Positions 20,666-28,605 of a stretch of 64,000 nucleotides of DNA are shown here, piece after piece. The position numbers and the translations under genes were made by a program. How positions within the stretch are numbered: the first letter of the stretch is position 1; each line of letters begins with the position of its first letter. The notes under the pieces were generated by a model, which ran no database searches, had not been told where the DNA came from, and saw nothing but the letters and a program-made list of their open reading frames with translations. This DNA is from Plantactinospora sp. KBS50 (GTDB lineage: Bacteria; Actinomycetota; Actinomycetes; Mycobacteriales; Micromonosporaceae). The stretch lies in the NCBI RefSeq assembly GCF_002285795.1, contig NZ_CP022961.1:4902001-4966000 (forward strand), given 5' to 3'.

Positions 20666-20869
20666 CTACCTCTCCTCCCCGGCCCAACGGACGTCCTCCG
20701 CATCCCACGCCTCGTTACGTTCCCGCACCTGCTCCAGCGCGTTCGCCGCATCGGCGGCGCTGGCGTAGGGGCCCAGGACGTACCGGGCGGGGCAGACGTC
20801 GGCCTCGGTTTCAACCCGATGGTGTCGCGTGCACCAGAAGTACTGCGCGCCACGTCCGCTGTCGCTCAT
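20666..20869 (-). CDS. small SPOR-like conserved protein
   Basis: The 67-residue product MSDSGRGAQYFWCTRHHRVE... has two cysteines and a run YVLGPYASAADAANALEQVRERN that matches the strand-helix part of SPOR-like domains; such small actinobacterial proteins are common and of unknown function. The start at ATG 20869 follows a plausible promoter region with lower GC. It lies upstream of the H1-like gene on the same strand, separated by about 90 bases, so the two may share a transcript. Confidence 0.72.
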   Translation of the reverse strand: MSDSGRGAQYFWCTRHHRVETEADVCPARYVLGPYASAADAANALEQVRERNEAWDAEDVRWAGEER

Positions 20870-21095
20870 GGGAATACTGTGCACTGCGTCACGCATCGGC
20901 GCCACCGATTCGCGCAAAATACGGCACCACTTCCACAATAGACCGGCGACGTTTTCGCAGGTGAGGAATTCGAGAAAGCCACCCGTACCCGCCAAAGCCG
21001 TTGCGCGCCAAGGAAAATCATTGCCCCCGGACCGCCGGAACATCGTCCGAACGGACCCTGCCGGATCATCACGGGCATCCGGAAAATAGGCGGCC

Positions 21096-22388
21096 GTGGT
21101 AGGCAAAACTTCCGCCGCGGCAGCGTCCACGCCCGCCGCCTGCGCCCGCTGCGCCCGGCCCACCGTGTCGCTCGGCAGCGCGACGCCCTGGTGCGGACAC
21201 TGCGAATGGAACCTCGACCGGTACGACGAAGCCAGCACCGATCCGGAGTTCGGCTGGGTCTGGGTCGACCGGCGACTGCGGGGCATCGCGTACCGGCTGA
21301 GCCGCCGGCAGTACGCCGAGCTGGCCGCGGCGGCCGGCGGCCGGTCCCGGTACGGCGCGGCCCGGATCGTCCTGGTGGTCGCCTCGGTGCTGCTGCTCGG
21401 CGCCTTCGCCGCGCTCGTCGCCGCCTCCTGCTGGCTGCTCTGGCGCTACCCGCTGCTGTCGCTGTACACCGTGCTGGCCGCCCTCGGGCTGGCCACCGCC
21501 GTGCTGATGCGGCCCCGGCTGGGCCGGCTGCACCCGCTGGCCCGGGTCGTGGACGCCGACCGGGCGCCCGAGCTGCACCGGCTCATCCGGGAGGTGGCGG
21601 ACGTGGTGGGCGTGCCCCCGCCGCACGTCGTGGCCGTCGACGAGAGCTTCTCGGCGTACACCAGCGCGGTGGGGCCGCGCCGGCGCCGGGTGCTCTGCCT
21701 GGGGCTGCCGCTGTGGGCGGCGCTGGCACCGCAGGAGCGCGTCGCGCTGCTCGGTCACGAACTGGGCCACTTCGCCAACGGCGACATCCGGCGCGGGCTG
21801 CTCACCCAGCCGGCGTTCACGATGCTCGGCCACGCCGCCCAGATCCTCAGCCCGGTGTCCACGCACAACCCGGGCGGCGGGCTGATCGGCCTCCTCACCG
21901 ACCTGGTCTCCCGGGTCGTGCTCTGGACGCTGTCCCGGCTGGTGCTCGCCGGCCACCTGCTGCTGCTCTGGGTGGGGCTGCGGGACGGCCAGCGGGCCGA
22001 GTACCGCGCGGACGAGCTGGCCAGCGTCGCCGCCGGCAGCACCGCCGCGGTCGGCCTGATGGACACCCTGGTCGGGATGGACGTCGTGCAGATGATGGTG
22101 TGCCGGGAGGCGCGGGCCGGTCTGGGTCCGGCGGACTGGCGTGCCGTGGTGGCCAACACCCGGGTCGAGAGCGCCGCCCAGCTCCCGCTGCGGCGCCAGT
22201 TGTCGATCCGGCGGGACGTGTCGCTGTTCGCCAGCCACCCGCCGTCCGGGCTGCGCGCCCGGCTCGTCGAGGCCCGGCCGCACCGGGACCCGCGGATCGT
22301 GCTGACCGAGGACCGGGCGGCGCGGATCGACGCCGAACTGGCCGCGGAGTTCGCGGCGGTCCGCCGCGAACTCGCCGTCGTCGGCTGA
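21096..22388 (+). CDS. M48-family membrane metallopeptidase with N-terminal zinc ribbon
   Basis: The 430-residue protein starts with a Cys4 ribbon (CARC ... CGHC, residues about 16-37). Two membrane helices follow (ARIVLVVASVLLLGAFAALVAASCWLLW and LLSLYTVLAALGLATAVLM), then the M48 peptidase core with HELGH at 221-225, and later RAEYRADELASVAAG carrying the third zinc ligand. M48 enzymes (HtpX/Ste24 relatives) degrade or process membrane proteins. The zinc ribbon plus YDEASTDPEFGWVW linker is a lineage feature whose role is unclear. GTG 21096 gives the full ribbon; no strong ribosome site is visible. Confidence 0.88.
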   Translation: MVGKTSAAAASTPAACARCARPTVSLGSATPWCGHCEWNLDRYDEASTDPEFGWVWVDRRLRGIAYRLSRRQYAELAAAAGGRSRYGAARIVLVVASVLLLGAFAALVAASCWLLWRYPLLSLYTVLAALGLATAVLMRPRLGRLHPLARVVDADRAPELHRLIREVADVVGVPPPHVVAVDESFSAYTSAVGPRRRRVLCLGLPLWAALAPQERVALLGHELGHFANGDIRRGLLTQPAFTMLGHAAQILSPVSTHNPGGGLIGLLTDLVSRVVLWTLSRLVLAGHLLLLWVGLRDGQRAEYRADELASVAAGSTAAVGLMDTLVGMDVVQMMVCREARAGLGPADWRAVVANTRVESAAQLPLRRQLSIRRDVSLFASHPPSGLRARLVEARPHRDPRIVLTEDRAARIDAELAAEFAAVRRELAVVG

Positions 22389-22547
22389 ACCGGCCGAACC
22401 GACCGATCCGGTACGCGCCGGCACACCGGCCCTGCCCCACCCGCGCGTCCGCCGCCACATCCGCCGCCGCGGGCGGCCGGTGCCGGCCGGCACGCCGGGT
22501 GATCGCTGGTTCGACGCTGCGGACGGCCGCTCGGTTAGTGTCGCCGC

Positions 22548-23018
22548 GTGGCGATACCCGACTACATCGTCCGGATGCGCAAGCACGTCGGCACCGACCT
22601 GCTCTGGTTGCCCAGCGTCAGCGCCGTGGTCCTCAACGAGCACGGCGAGCTGCTGCTGGGCCGGCGGGCCGACGACGGACGGTGGTCGGTGATCAGCGGG
22701 TTCGTCGAACCCCACGAACAGCCGGCCCAGGCCGTCGTCCGCGAGGTCGAGGAGGAGACCGGCGTGCTGGTCGCGCCCGAACGCGTCTCCAGCGTCTGGG
22801 CGCACCCGCACCGGTACCCCAACGGCGACCACTGCCAGTACCTCAACATCGGGTACCGCTGCCGCAAGCTCGGCGGCGAGGCGCGGGTCAACGACGACGA
22901 GTCGACCGACGTCCGGTGGGTACCCCTGGACCGGCTGCCCGACCTGGACGAGCACGCCCGGCTGACCATCGAACACGCGCTGGCCGACCAGCCCGCGGCG
23001 TGGTTCGCCGACAACTAG
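22548..23018 (+). CDS. Nudix hydrolase
   Basis: The 156-residue protein carries a complete Nudix box at residues 51-73, GFVEPHEQPAQAVVREVEEETGV, which binds the metal and hydrolyses nucleoside diphosphate-X compounds. The N-terminal MAIPDYIVRMRKHVGTDLLWLPSVSAVV is typical of actinobacterial single-domain Nudix proteins of the ADP-ribose or NTP type; the substrate cannot be assigned. GTG 22548 is the start. It is followed 39 bases later by a small gene on the same strand. Confidence 0.9.
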   Translation: MAIPDYIVRMRKHVGTDLLWLPSVSAVVLNEHGELLLGRRADDGRWSVISGFVEPHEQPAQAVVREVEEETGVLVAPERVSSVWAHPHRYPNGDHCQYLNIGYRCRKLGGEARVNDDESTDVRWVPLDRLPDLDEHARLTIEHALADQPAAWFADN

Positions 23019-23057
23019 GCCGGATCTCTCCGGATCCTCGACCACGGGAAGTGGCGG

Positions 23058-23270
23058 ATGAGCGGCGTGAGCACCCTGTTCATCGGCGGCCCGGCCGACG
23101 GCGTACGGCAGGACCTGCCGGCCGACCCCGACGGCCGGCCGCCGGCCCGCTGGGTGCTGCGTGGACACGACGCACCCGGCGACCACCTGTACGAGCGCGC
23201 CGGGCCGGACCCGCGGGGCGGCTGGACCATGCACCATGTGCGTACCGATCCCGCCGGGATGAGCGAGTAA
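23058..23270 (+). CDS. small protein with GGPADG motif
   Basis: A 70-residue product, MSGVSTLFIGGPADGVRQDLP... ending HHVRTDPAGMSE, with GGAAGTGGCGG upstream. Its FIGGPADG start, central W and Y residues and late strand resemble the small protein encoded at 52129-52332 (RLADGPADGE ... DIYELESTTEDGPWIYRWRG). Similar short beta proteins occur in phage tail regions and scattered in actinobacteria; function unknown. Probably co-transcribed with the Nudix gene. Confidence 0.6.
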   Translation: MSGVSTLFIGGPADGVRQDLPADPDGRPPARWVLRGHDAPGDHLYERAGPDPRGGWTMHHVRTDPAGMSE

Positions 23271-23297
23271 CCGCGGCGCCGGCACCGGCCGCTCGGG

Positions 23298-23347
23298 CCG
23301 TGCCCTGCCGGTCGGTCCGTGCCCTGCCGGTCCGTGCCCTGCCGGTC
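23298..23347. repeat. three copies of a 16-bp GC-rich unit
   Basis: CCGTGCCCTGCCGGTC occurs at 23298, 23317 and 23332, between the convergent small protein gene and the phosphatase gene. The last unit reaches the phosphatase stop codon. Confidence 0.75.
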
Positions 23348-24575
23348 AGGCCGTGCCGTGCCGCTCGGGCAGCCGGCGGATGGCCAGCAGGGCGATATCG
23401 TCGGCCGGATGTTCGGTGTCCAGCGTCGCCATCACGGTCGCGGTGACCGTTTCGGCGGGGGCCAGCGGAATCGCGGCCAACAGCCGGTCCACCCCGTCGT
23501 CGAACACCTCGCCCCGGCGCTCGACGAGCCCGTCGGTGTAGGAGACCAGGACGGCGCCGGGCGGGAAGTCGACGGTGGTGGTGTGCCGGCACGGATGCTG
23601 GCGGCCGATCCCGAGCGGCGGATCGATGTGCCCGGCGAGCAGCCCGTTCGGCCGACCGGGAAGCGCCAGCACCGGGCGGGGATGTCCGGCCAGCGAGATG
23701 CGCAGCGTCGCACCGTCCGGGGAGATCATCGCGTAGAGCGCGGTGGTCAGGCTGCCCGCCTCGAAGTGCACCACCTTGCGGTCCAGCAGCGTCAGCGCCT
23801 CCGCCGGATCGTCGCAGACCAGCGCGTACGCCCGCAGCGCGCTGCGCACCCGGCCCATCACCACCGCCGATTGCAGCCCGTGCCCCGACACGTCGCCCAC
23901 CACCACGCCGTGCCAACCGGACGGCAGGGTGAAAACGTCGTACCAGTCGCCACCCACCCCGCAGGCATGGCCCGGCACGTACCGGGCGGCCAGCTCCAAC
24001 CCGGGTACGTCGGGCAGCTCGGTCGGGATCAGACTGCGCTGCAACGCCAGCGCGGCGGCCTGGTCCAGGCTGCTCGCCCGAGCCCGACTGGCCAGACTGA
24101 TCCGGTCGGCGACCAGCTCCAGCAGCCGTACGTCGTCGGGGGTGAACCGGCGCGGCCGGAGGGTACCGACGTGCAGCACGCCGATCAGGTCCCCGCGGGC
24201 GATGATCGGCACCCCCAGCAGGGACCGGATGCCGGCCTCCAACAGAATCGGGTTGACCACGTCGCTCGCGGTGACGTTCGGAATGATCAGCGGCCGGCGC
24301 GTCAGCGCGACCCGGCCGGCAAAGCCGCGGCCGACGGAGAGCCGGAACCCCTGCCGCACCTCCTCCTCCAGCCCCCTGGCCGCGGTGGCCACGAGCTGCT
24401 GGGCGCGGGCATCCAGCAGGAGAATGACCGCCGTGTCGACCCGGAGCAGGTCGCGCACCCGGTCCAGCAACTCGTCGAAGAGGTCCGCCACGTCGAGCCG
24501 GGACAGCGTGGCATCCGTCACCGCCTCGATGCGGCGCAACCGCTGCTCATCCGTGAAGACCTCTGCACGAGCCAC
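23346..24575 (-). CDS. GAF-PP2C (SpoIIE/RsbU-type) protein phosphatase
   Basis: The 409-residue protein has an N-terminal GAF domain (about residues 10-165; VDTAVILLLD, GVPIIARGDLIGVLHVGTLRPRRF). The SpoIIE-type phosphatase domain is marked by LQRSLIPTELPDVPGLELAARYVPG, GGDWYDVFTLPSG, VVGDVSGHGLQSAVVMG and the C-terminal metal-binding SYTDGLVERRGE and HPADDIALLAIR. Such enzymes dephosphorylate anti-sigma-factor antagonists in response to a GAF-bound signal. No partner sigma, anti-sigma or antagonist genes lie within this window. Confidence 0.93.
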   Translation of the reverse strand: MARAEVFTDEQRLRRIEAVTDATLSRLDVADLFDELLDRVRDLLRVDTAVILLLDARAQQLVATAARGLEEEVRQGFRLSVGRGFAGRVALTRRPLIIPNVTASDVVNPILLEAGIRSLLGVPIIARGDLIGVLHVGTLRPRRFTPDDVRLLELVADRISLASRARASSLDQAAALALQRSLIPTELPDVPGLELAARYVPGHACGVGGDWYDVFTLPSGWHGVVVGDVSGHGLQSAVVMGRVRSALRAYALVCDDPAEALTLLDRKVVHFEAGSLTTALYAMISPDGATLRISLAGHPRPVLALPGRPNGLLAGHIDPPLGIGRQHPCRHTTTVDFPPGAVLVSYTDGLVERRGEVFDDGVDRLLAAIPLAPAETVTATVMATLDTEHPADDIALLAIRRLPERHGTA

Positions 24576-24640
24576 CCCAGGATCCTAGTTGCGGCGGGGC
24601 AACTTCCACCCGCAGCGCCGAACGCGCCGTACCTGCGCCG

Positions 24641-24990
24641 TTCCGGGCGCTACTGCGGATGGTCGTCGCCCAGGTGCGGCACCGACTCGGCCGGGCAAGT
24701 GCGTTGTTCCTCGGCATTCTGGCTGCTACCACCGGCTTCACGGTACTCACCGGAAGCACCGAGAGCGCGCGGCTCGGGGTGACCGGTGTGGTCCGGGCGG
24801 ATGCCCGCTCGGCGTACGACATTCTGGTGCGGCCGGATTCTGGTGCGGCCGGCGGGCGCGCAGAGCCCCCTTGAGCAGGAGCGCAGTCTGGTTCGCCCGA
24901 GCTTTCTTTCGGGCCGGTTCGGCGGCATCAGCATCGCCCGGTACGAGCGGATACGGCGGATCCCGAGAGTCGAGGTCGCGGCGCCGAGGG
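24641..24990 (+). pseudogene. fragment of FtsX/MacB-type ABC permease
   Basis: The residues VVAQVRHRLGRASALFLGILAATTGFTVLTGSTESARLGVTGVV..AYDILVRP form the N-terminal membrane helix and start of the periplasmic domain of a FtsX-family permease. They are followed, in another frame, by LEQERSLVRPSFLSGRFGGISIARYERIRRIPRVEVAAP. A 16-bp tandem duplication at 24821-24852 causes the frame change. Only about 110 of several hundred residues remain; it is then joined abruptly to an ATPase fragment. Clearly a remnant. Confidence 0.8.
24821..24852. repeat. 16-bp tandem duplication disrupting the permease fragment
   Basis: ATTCTGGTGCGGCCGG occurs at 24821-24836 and again at 24837-24852. Removing one copy restores AYDILVRPAGAQSPLEQERS in one frame, so the duplication is a real inactivating lesion rather than a single-base error. 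Confidence 0.85.
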
Positions 24991-24993
24991 TCC

Positions 24994-25440
24994 ATCCTCG
25001 TCGACGGCGCCGACATGACAACACTGCGCGGCGCCCGCCTCAACAACCTACCTCCGGGACGTGGGCTCCGTGTTCCAGCGCTACCACCGTCTTCCGGCCC
25101 TGACCGCGCTCGACAACGTACTCGCGCCGCTCGTGCCTCACCGGGTCGCCTTCGACAAGGTCGCGCGGGCCCACGACCTGCTTGAGGCGGTTGGCCTGGC
25201 CGGACGGGAAAACGCCCTGCCGGGCGAGTTGTCCGGCGGCCAGCAGCAGCGTGTCGCTATCGCCCGGGCACTCATCGGCCGGCCCCGGCTCCTGCTCGCC
25301 GACGAGCCCACCGGCAACCTCGACTCGCGTACCGGTGCGACAATCCTGGACCTGCTCGTACGGCTCCGGTCCGCACACGGCGGTCTCACCATGCCGGTCG
25401 ACGTGCTCGGCGCGCATCCGGGCTGCCGAGCGGGCCGATT
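24994..25440 (+). pseudogene. fragment of LolD/MacB-type ABC ATPase
   Basis: Beginning at [17 protein letters not shown] and, after a frame change, [31 protein letters not shown], this keeps the Q-loop, the signature [16 protein letters not shown] and Walker [19 protein letters not shown]. Walker A is missing because the deletion joining it to the permease fragment removed the start. The C-terminus is lost at the ISL3 junction near 25440. Together with the permease remnant it marks a former lipoprotein- or antibiotic-exporter operon. Confidence 0.8.
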
Positions 25441-26313
25441 GCGTTGCTGCCATTCCGGATCCCTGGCACGGCCGCGGCGACCGCGGTGGGTCATCGTCAT
25501 GCGGCGGCGGACTTCGGTGACGGCCCGGTTGGCCAGTTGCACGATCTGGAAGTGGTCCACGACCAGCAGCGCGTGCGGCAGGGCTTCGCGGATCGCGACT
25601 TTGAACACGGTGCACATGTCGATCGCGACGGCCTGGACCTGCTCACGCCAGACGGCGGGACGGGCAGTGAGCCAGTCGGTCACCGCCTTGCTGGTGCGGC
25701 CCTCGACCTGCGCGAGCAGGCCCTGCCCGCCGGCCAGATCGACAAAGCCCACGTGCCAGCGGTCGACGGTGGTGGTCCACGCCTGGGTGACCTCGTCGAA
25801 GTTCCAGCGAGGCTTACCCCGGCGGACCTCGTCGATGCCCAGCACGCTCACCGGCTCAGGCTCGGCCGGCAGCACCGCGGCGGCATGCGCGGTGAACGCC
25901 GCGTGCACGACCGGCCAGGACAGCCCCAGGTCACGGGCGGCTTGCACGATCGTGTGGCTGCCGTCGGCGACCGCCGCTCCGGCCGCCTGCCGCAGCCGGG
26001 TGGTCAGCCGGGCCCGCGCCGGAACCTGCTCGACCTGCGCGGTGAACGACTTACGCGAGCAGGACGGTGTCGGGCAGTACCAGCGGCGTTTACGCCAGCG
26101 CATCCGAACCGGCCGCCCGGCGACCGGCAGATCCCGCGGCCGAGTCGGGGTCCACTGCCTCACCCGCATCGCCCGCTGCCCAAACACCAGGCAGCATCGT
26201 GCCTGCTCAGAACCAGTGGAAAGATCCACCACCGGGACGCCTGCGGCGTCCAGCTCGACCCGTTCGGCCACCAGGCCGTCCAGACCCAGCAGCCGGGTCG
26301 TATCGTTGACCAT
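25441..26313 (-). pseudogene. ISL3 transposase, 3'-truncated
   Basis: From ATG 26313 about 290 residues are transposase: a zinc-finger N-terminus ([35 protein letters not shown] ... [16 protein letters not shown]), a helix-turn-helix part, and DDE residues in [14 protein letters not shown] and [16 protein letters not shown]. The final Glu region is lost: after [12 protein letters not shown] the frame runs into antisense ABC ATPase sequence and stays open by chance to 25138. It is not expected to be active. Confidence 0.85.
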
Positions 26314-26431
26314 GCTCGCAGCTCTTCACTTGTGACCATCCGACTTAGACACTCACATGATCACCGATGGGCTGCGAGCCCTTCACATCCGGGTCACCTA
26401 AGCCACGAACCCCGCTCAACTTCGAAGAGCC
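25441..26431 (-). mobile_element. truncated ISL3-family insertion element
   Basis: The transposase-side end is present: the bases TTCGAAGAGCC at 26421-26431 read outward-in as GGCTCTTCGAA, the typical ISL3 terminus. The opposite terminus is absent: no GGCTCTTC is found near 25380-25500 and the transposase is cut off at the junction with the ABC ATPase remnant. No 8-bp target duplication can be identified because one end is missing. Confidence 0.78.
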
Positions 26432-26663
26432 ATCATCGAGTAACCTGTGACCGATTGATCATCGGCGGCTGCCGCTGCAAGCTACGTCACGGCCACCATG
26501 GGGCATGCGGATCTGTCCCCAACGAGGCGTAGTCCACTGTCGCAACCCACTGTTGCAGCCCCGTCGAACCTCTGACCAGGTAAGCGCCTCAGACAGAGCC
26601 GGAAGCCAGCAGGCCACCCCTGGAGAGTTCTCCCTCCTAGACCGAGCCGTCTATCATCGTTTC
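26314..26663. other. IS end and leader of the TIR gene; no gene seen
   Basis: 26314-26431 is the ISL3 5' flank and terminus. From 26432 the base composition drops and stays lower through the next two genes. 26432-26663 should hold their promoter, but no convincing -35/-10 pair or Shine-Dalgarno before GTG 26664 could be picked. An open frame extends upstream to an ATG at 26505, so a longer N-terminus cannot be excluded. Confidence 0.5.
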
Positions 26664-28136
26664 GTGGCCATCCCCTATCTAGAAGACGTATTCAAGATCT
26701 CAGGCGTTCCCAGCTACACCTTTGTAAGACCATCCGAATTCAACCGCTTAAAGGTGGCACTTCGGACGCCAGGACGAGGGGTGGTAGTAGAAGGGCCTTC
26801 CGGGATCGGCAAGTCCACTGCCGCAACAAAGGTTCTGGAGGAACTCGGGCTTGATGGCTCAGTAGTTAAGCTCAGCGCCCGGGTGCCGGCAGACATCGAA
26901 TACATCGAGATGCTGCCAGAGCTTGGAGACTTCGGCACAGTCATAGTCGATGACTTTCATCGCCTGACTGATTCAACGAAAGCAAGGATCGCCGATCTAC
27001 TGAAAGTAACTGCCGACATGGAACACACTCGGCGAAAACTCGTGGTAATCGGAATTAATGACGCAGGAAGAGCGCTCATAAAGTCCGCCCCAGATCTCTC
27101 CAATCGGATTGACATAATCAGGTTCGAAGTTGAGCCAGCCTCGAAGATCGAAGAACTCGTCTCGGCGGGAGAAACGGCATTGAACGTTCAGCTCGATGCC
27201 AGAGATTTGATTATCGAAAAGGCGCGAGGAAGCTTTTACCTGGCCCAACTCCTCTGCTGGGATGCTTGCGTACAAGCGGAGGTTACAGAAAAAGCACAGA
27301 ACCGGCAATCTATCAGTACGTCCTACGCCGCAATTCAACGACGCGTAGTTGAGCGACAGAAAGAAAGATTCGGGCCAGCCGTCAGGAGTTTCGCGCGCGG
27401 CACCAAGTTCCGCCCCAGCGGCCGCGCCCCCTATCTCCACATCCTCAAATGGCTTTCCGAATCTGAATCATGGAGCATCTCAATTCAAGACGAGATGAGG
27501 AAGCACCCGAACGAGAAGGCAAGTGTAGGGGTAGTGCTAGAGCAAGGATACCTTGCGAAGCTGACCGAGAAGTCCGATATTGCAGAGATTCTCCACTTCG
27601 ACCCTGACTCCAAAGTGCTCGCAGTAGAGAACCCCCTACTGATCTTCTATCTGCGCAACATTTCATGGCCGCAGTTTGTGCGCGACGTAGGATTTACCAA
27701 GATTGACTATAAGGAGAACTACGACTTCGCGCTTTCCTTTGCCGGCGAAGATCGCGCGTACGCCGAGAATCTCCGGAACCGTCTCGAAGACAACGGACAT
27801 AGCGTATTCTACGACTTCGCCGAGCAGCACCGATTCTTAGGGCAAGATATTGAAACCTACATGGGGCCAATTTATGCATCCGACTCGCGCTGTGTCGTTG
27901 CAGTTCTAGGAGAGATGTACGGAAAGAAGCGTTGGACGCTCTTCGAGTCTAGCCAGTTCGAGAATCGCATCGAACCCGGCGAAGTGGTACCAATCTGGTC
28001 CACGAAGGTCCCACCGACCTCCTTTGACACGACGCGCCAAAGGGGTGGCTTGGAATTTGATCCCGAGGGCGACCTAATACAACAGGCTGCCGCGCACGCA
28101 GAGATTCTGTCTCGAATGATCGCCGAGCGGACCTAA
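26664..28136 (+). CDS. P-loop NTPase fused to C-terminal TIR domain (candidate defence protein)
   Basis: The 490-residue protein (from GTG 26664; start uncertain, ATG 26505 possible) has an N-terminal AAA/STAND-like NTPase with Walker A GPSGIGKS at 44-51 and Walker B VIVDDFHRL near 93-101. A helical middle region (about 200-345) follows, and then a TIR_2-type domain from about 352 (DFALSFAGEDRAYAENLRNRLEDNGHSVFYD; GQDIETYMGPIYASDSRCVVAVLG; KKRWTLFESSQF). The Glu after the Trp is in the position of the catalytic NADase glutamate. Family knowledge: prokaryotic TIR domains cleave NAD+ or make signalling nucleotides when phage is sensed. Codon use and GC are lower than all neighbours, and it lies between two insertion elements, indicating horizontal gain. 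A small membrane protein follows 34 bases later. Confidence 0.85.
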   Translation: MAIPYLEDVFKISGVPSYTFVRPSEFNRLKVALRTPGRGVVVEGPSGIGKSTAATKVLEELGLDGSVVKLSARVPADIEYIEMLPELGDFGTVIVDDFHRLTDSTKARIADLLKVTADMEHTRRKLVVIGINDAGRALIKSAPDLSNRIDIIRFEVEPASKIEELVSAGETALNVQLDARDLIIEKARGSFYLAQLLCWDACVQAEVTEKAQNRQSISTSYAAIQRRVVERQKERFGPAVRSFARGTKFRPSGRAPYLHILKWLSESESWSISIQDEMRKHPNEKASVGVVLEQGYLAKLTEKSDIAEILHFDPDSKVLAVENPLLIFYLRNISWPQFVRDVGFTKIDYKENYDFALSFAGEDRAYAENLRNRLEDNGHSVFYDFAEQHRFLGQDIETYMGPIYASDSRCVVAVLGEMYGKKRWTLFESSQFENRIEPGEVVPIWSTKVPPTSFDTTRQRGGLEFDPEGDLIQQAAAHAEILSRMIAERT

Positions 28137-28170
28137 TCCCAACATCTCTGACGAATCAGCGAGGCATAGC

Positions 28171-28605
28171 GTGGACAACGAAACAGAGTTGCGTCTTCGC
28201 CATATTGACACGATCCAGGCAGTCATTGACCGGCTATCCCAAAACTCCTTCACAATTCGCGGATGGTCGGTAACACTAGTCTCGGCCACATTTGTTCTTT
28301 TCAGCACTCAAAGCAATCAGAGATCGATCGCATCACTTCTGGCACTGGCCCCCGCCTTAGCATTCTGGGGCCTCGACGCATACTACCTCAGACAGGAAAG
28401 ACTTTTCCGTCAACTCCACGCCGCTGCCGCTCGACGACTTTGCGACCCTAGCGCCATACCGGATATTGCGCCGTACGACATGAATCTAGAACCCTTCTAT
28501 AGGGTCGTCGCGCCCTGGCGTCGTATCCTCTTCTCAGGCAGCGTCGTTGCGATACCTGCAACTTTGACTACGATCGTTGTAGGACTTTGGCTACTAACTC
28601 GCTAA
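28171..28605 (+). CDS. small three-helix membrane protein paired with the NTPase-TIR gene
   Basis: The 144-residue product starts with a soluble helix (LRLRHIDTIQAVIDRLSQNSF) and has membrane helices at roughly 29-46 (WSVTLVSATFVLF), 52-69 (LLALAPALAFWGLDAYYL) and 119-142 (ILFSGSVVAIPATLTTIVVGLWLL), with a basic helix YLRQERLFRQLHAAAARR between. It resembles a widespread family of short proteins with a GLDAYYLRQERLFR-like motif that I recall near accessory genes; no function is known to me. Low GC and the short gap tie it to the TIR gene. A membrane effector or anchor role is inferred. An IS5 element is inserted exactly after its TAA stop. Confidence 0.75.
   Translation: MDNETELRLRHIDTIQAVIDRLSQNSFTIRGWSVTLVSATFVLFSTQSNQRSIASLLALAPALAFWGLDAYYLRQERLFRQLHAAAARRLCDPSAIPDIAPYDMNLEPFYRVVAPWRRILFSGSVVAIPATLTTIVVGLWLLTR

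Noticed and set aside
25061-26335. A 424-residue ABC ATPase
   Set aside because: Only the first 130 residues are ATPase; the rest is antisense to the ISL3 transposase.
26432-26532. A cysteine/histidine-rich plus-strand peptide end (GCRCKLRHGHHGACGSV)
   Set aside because: It is a very short frame continuing from antisense IS sequence, with no start; it may be a remnant but cannot be supported.
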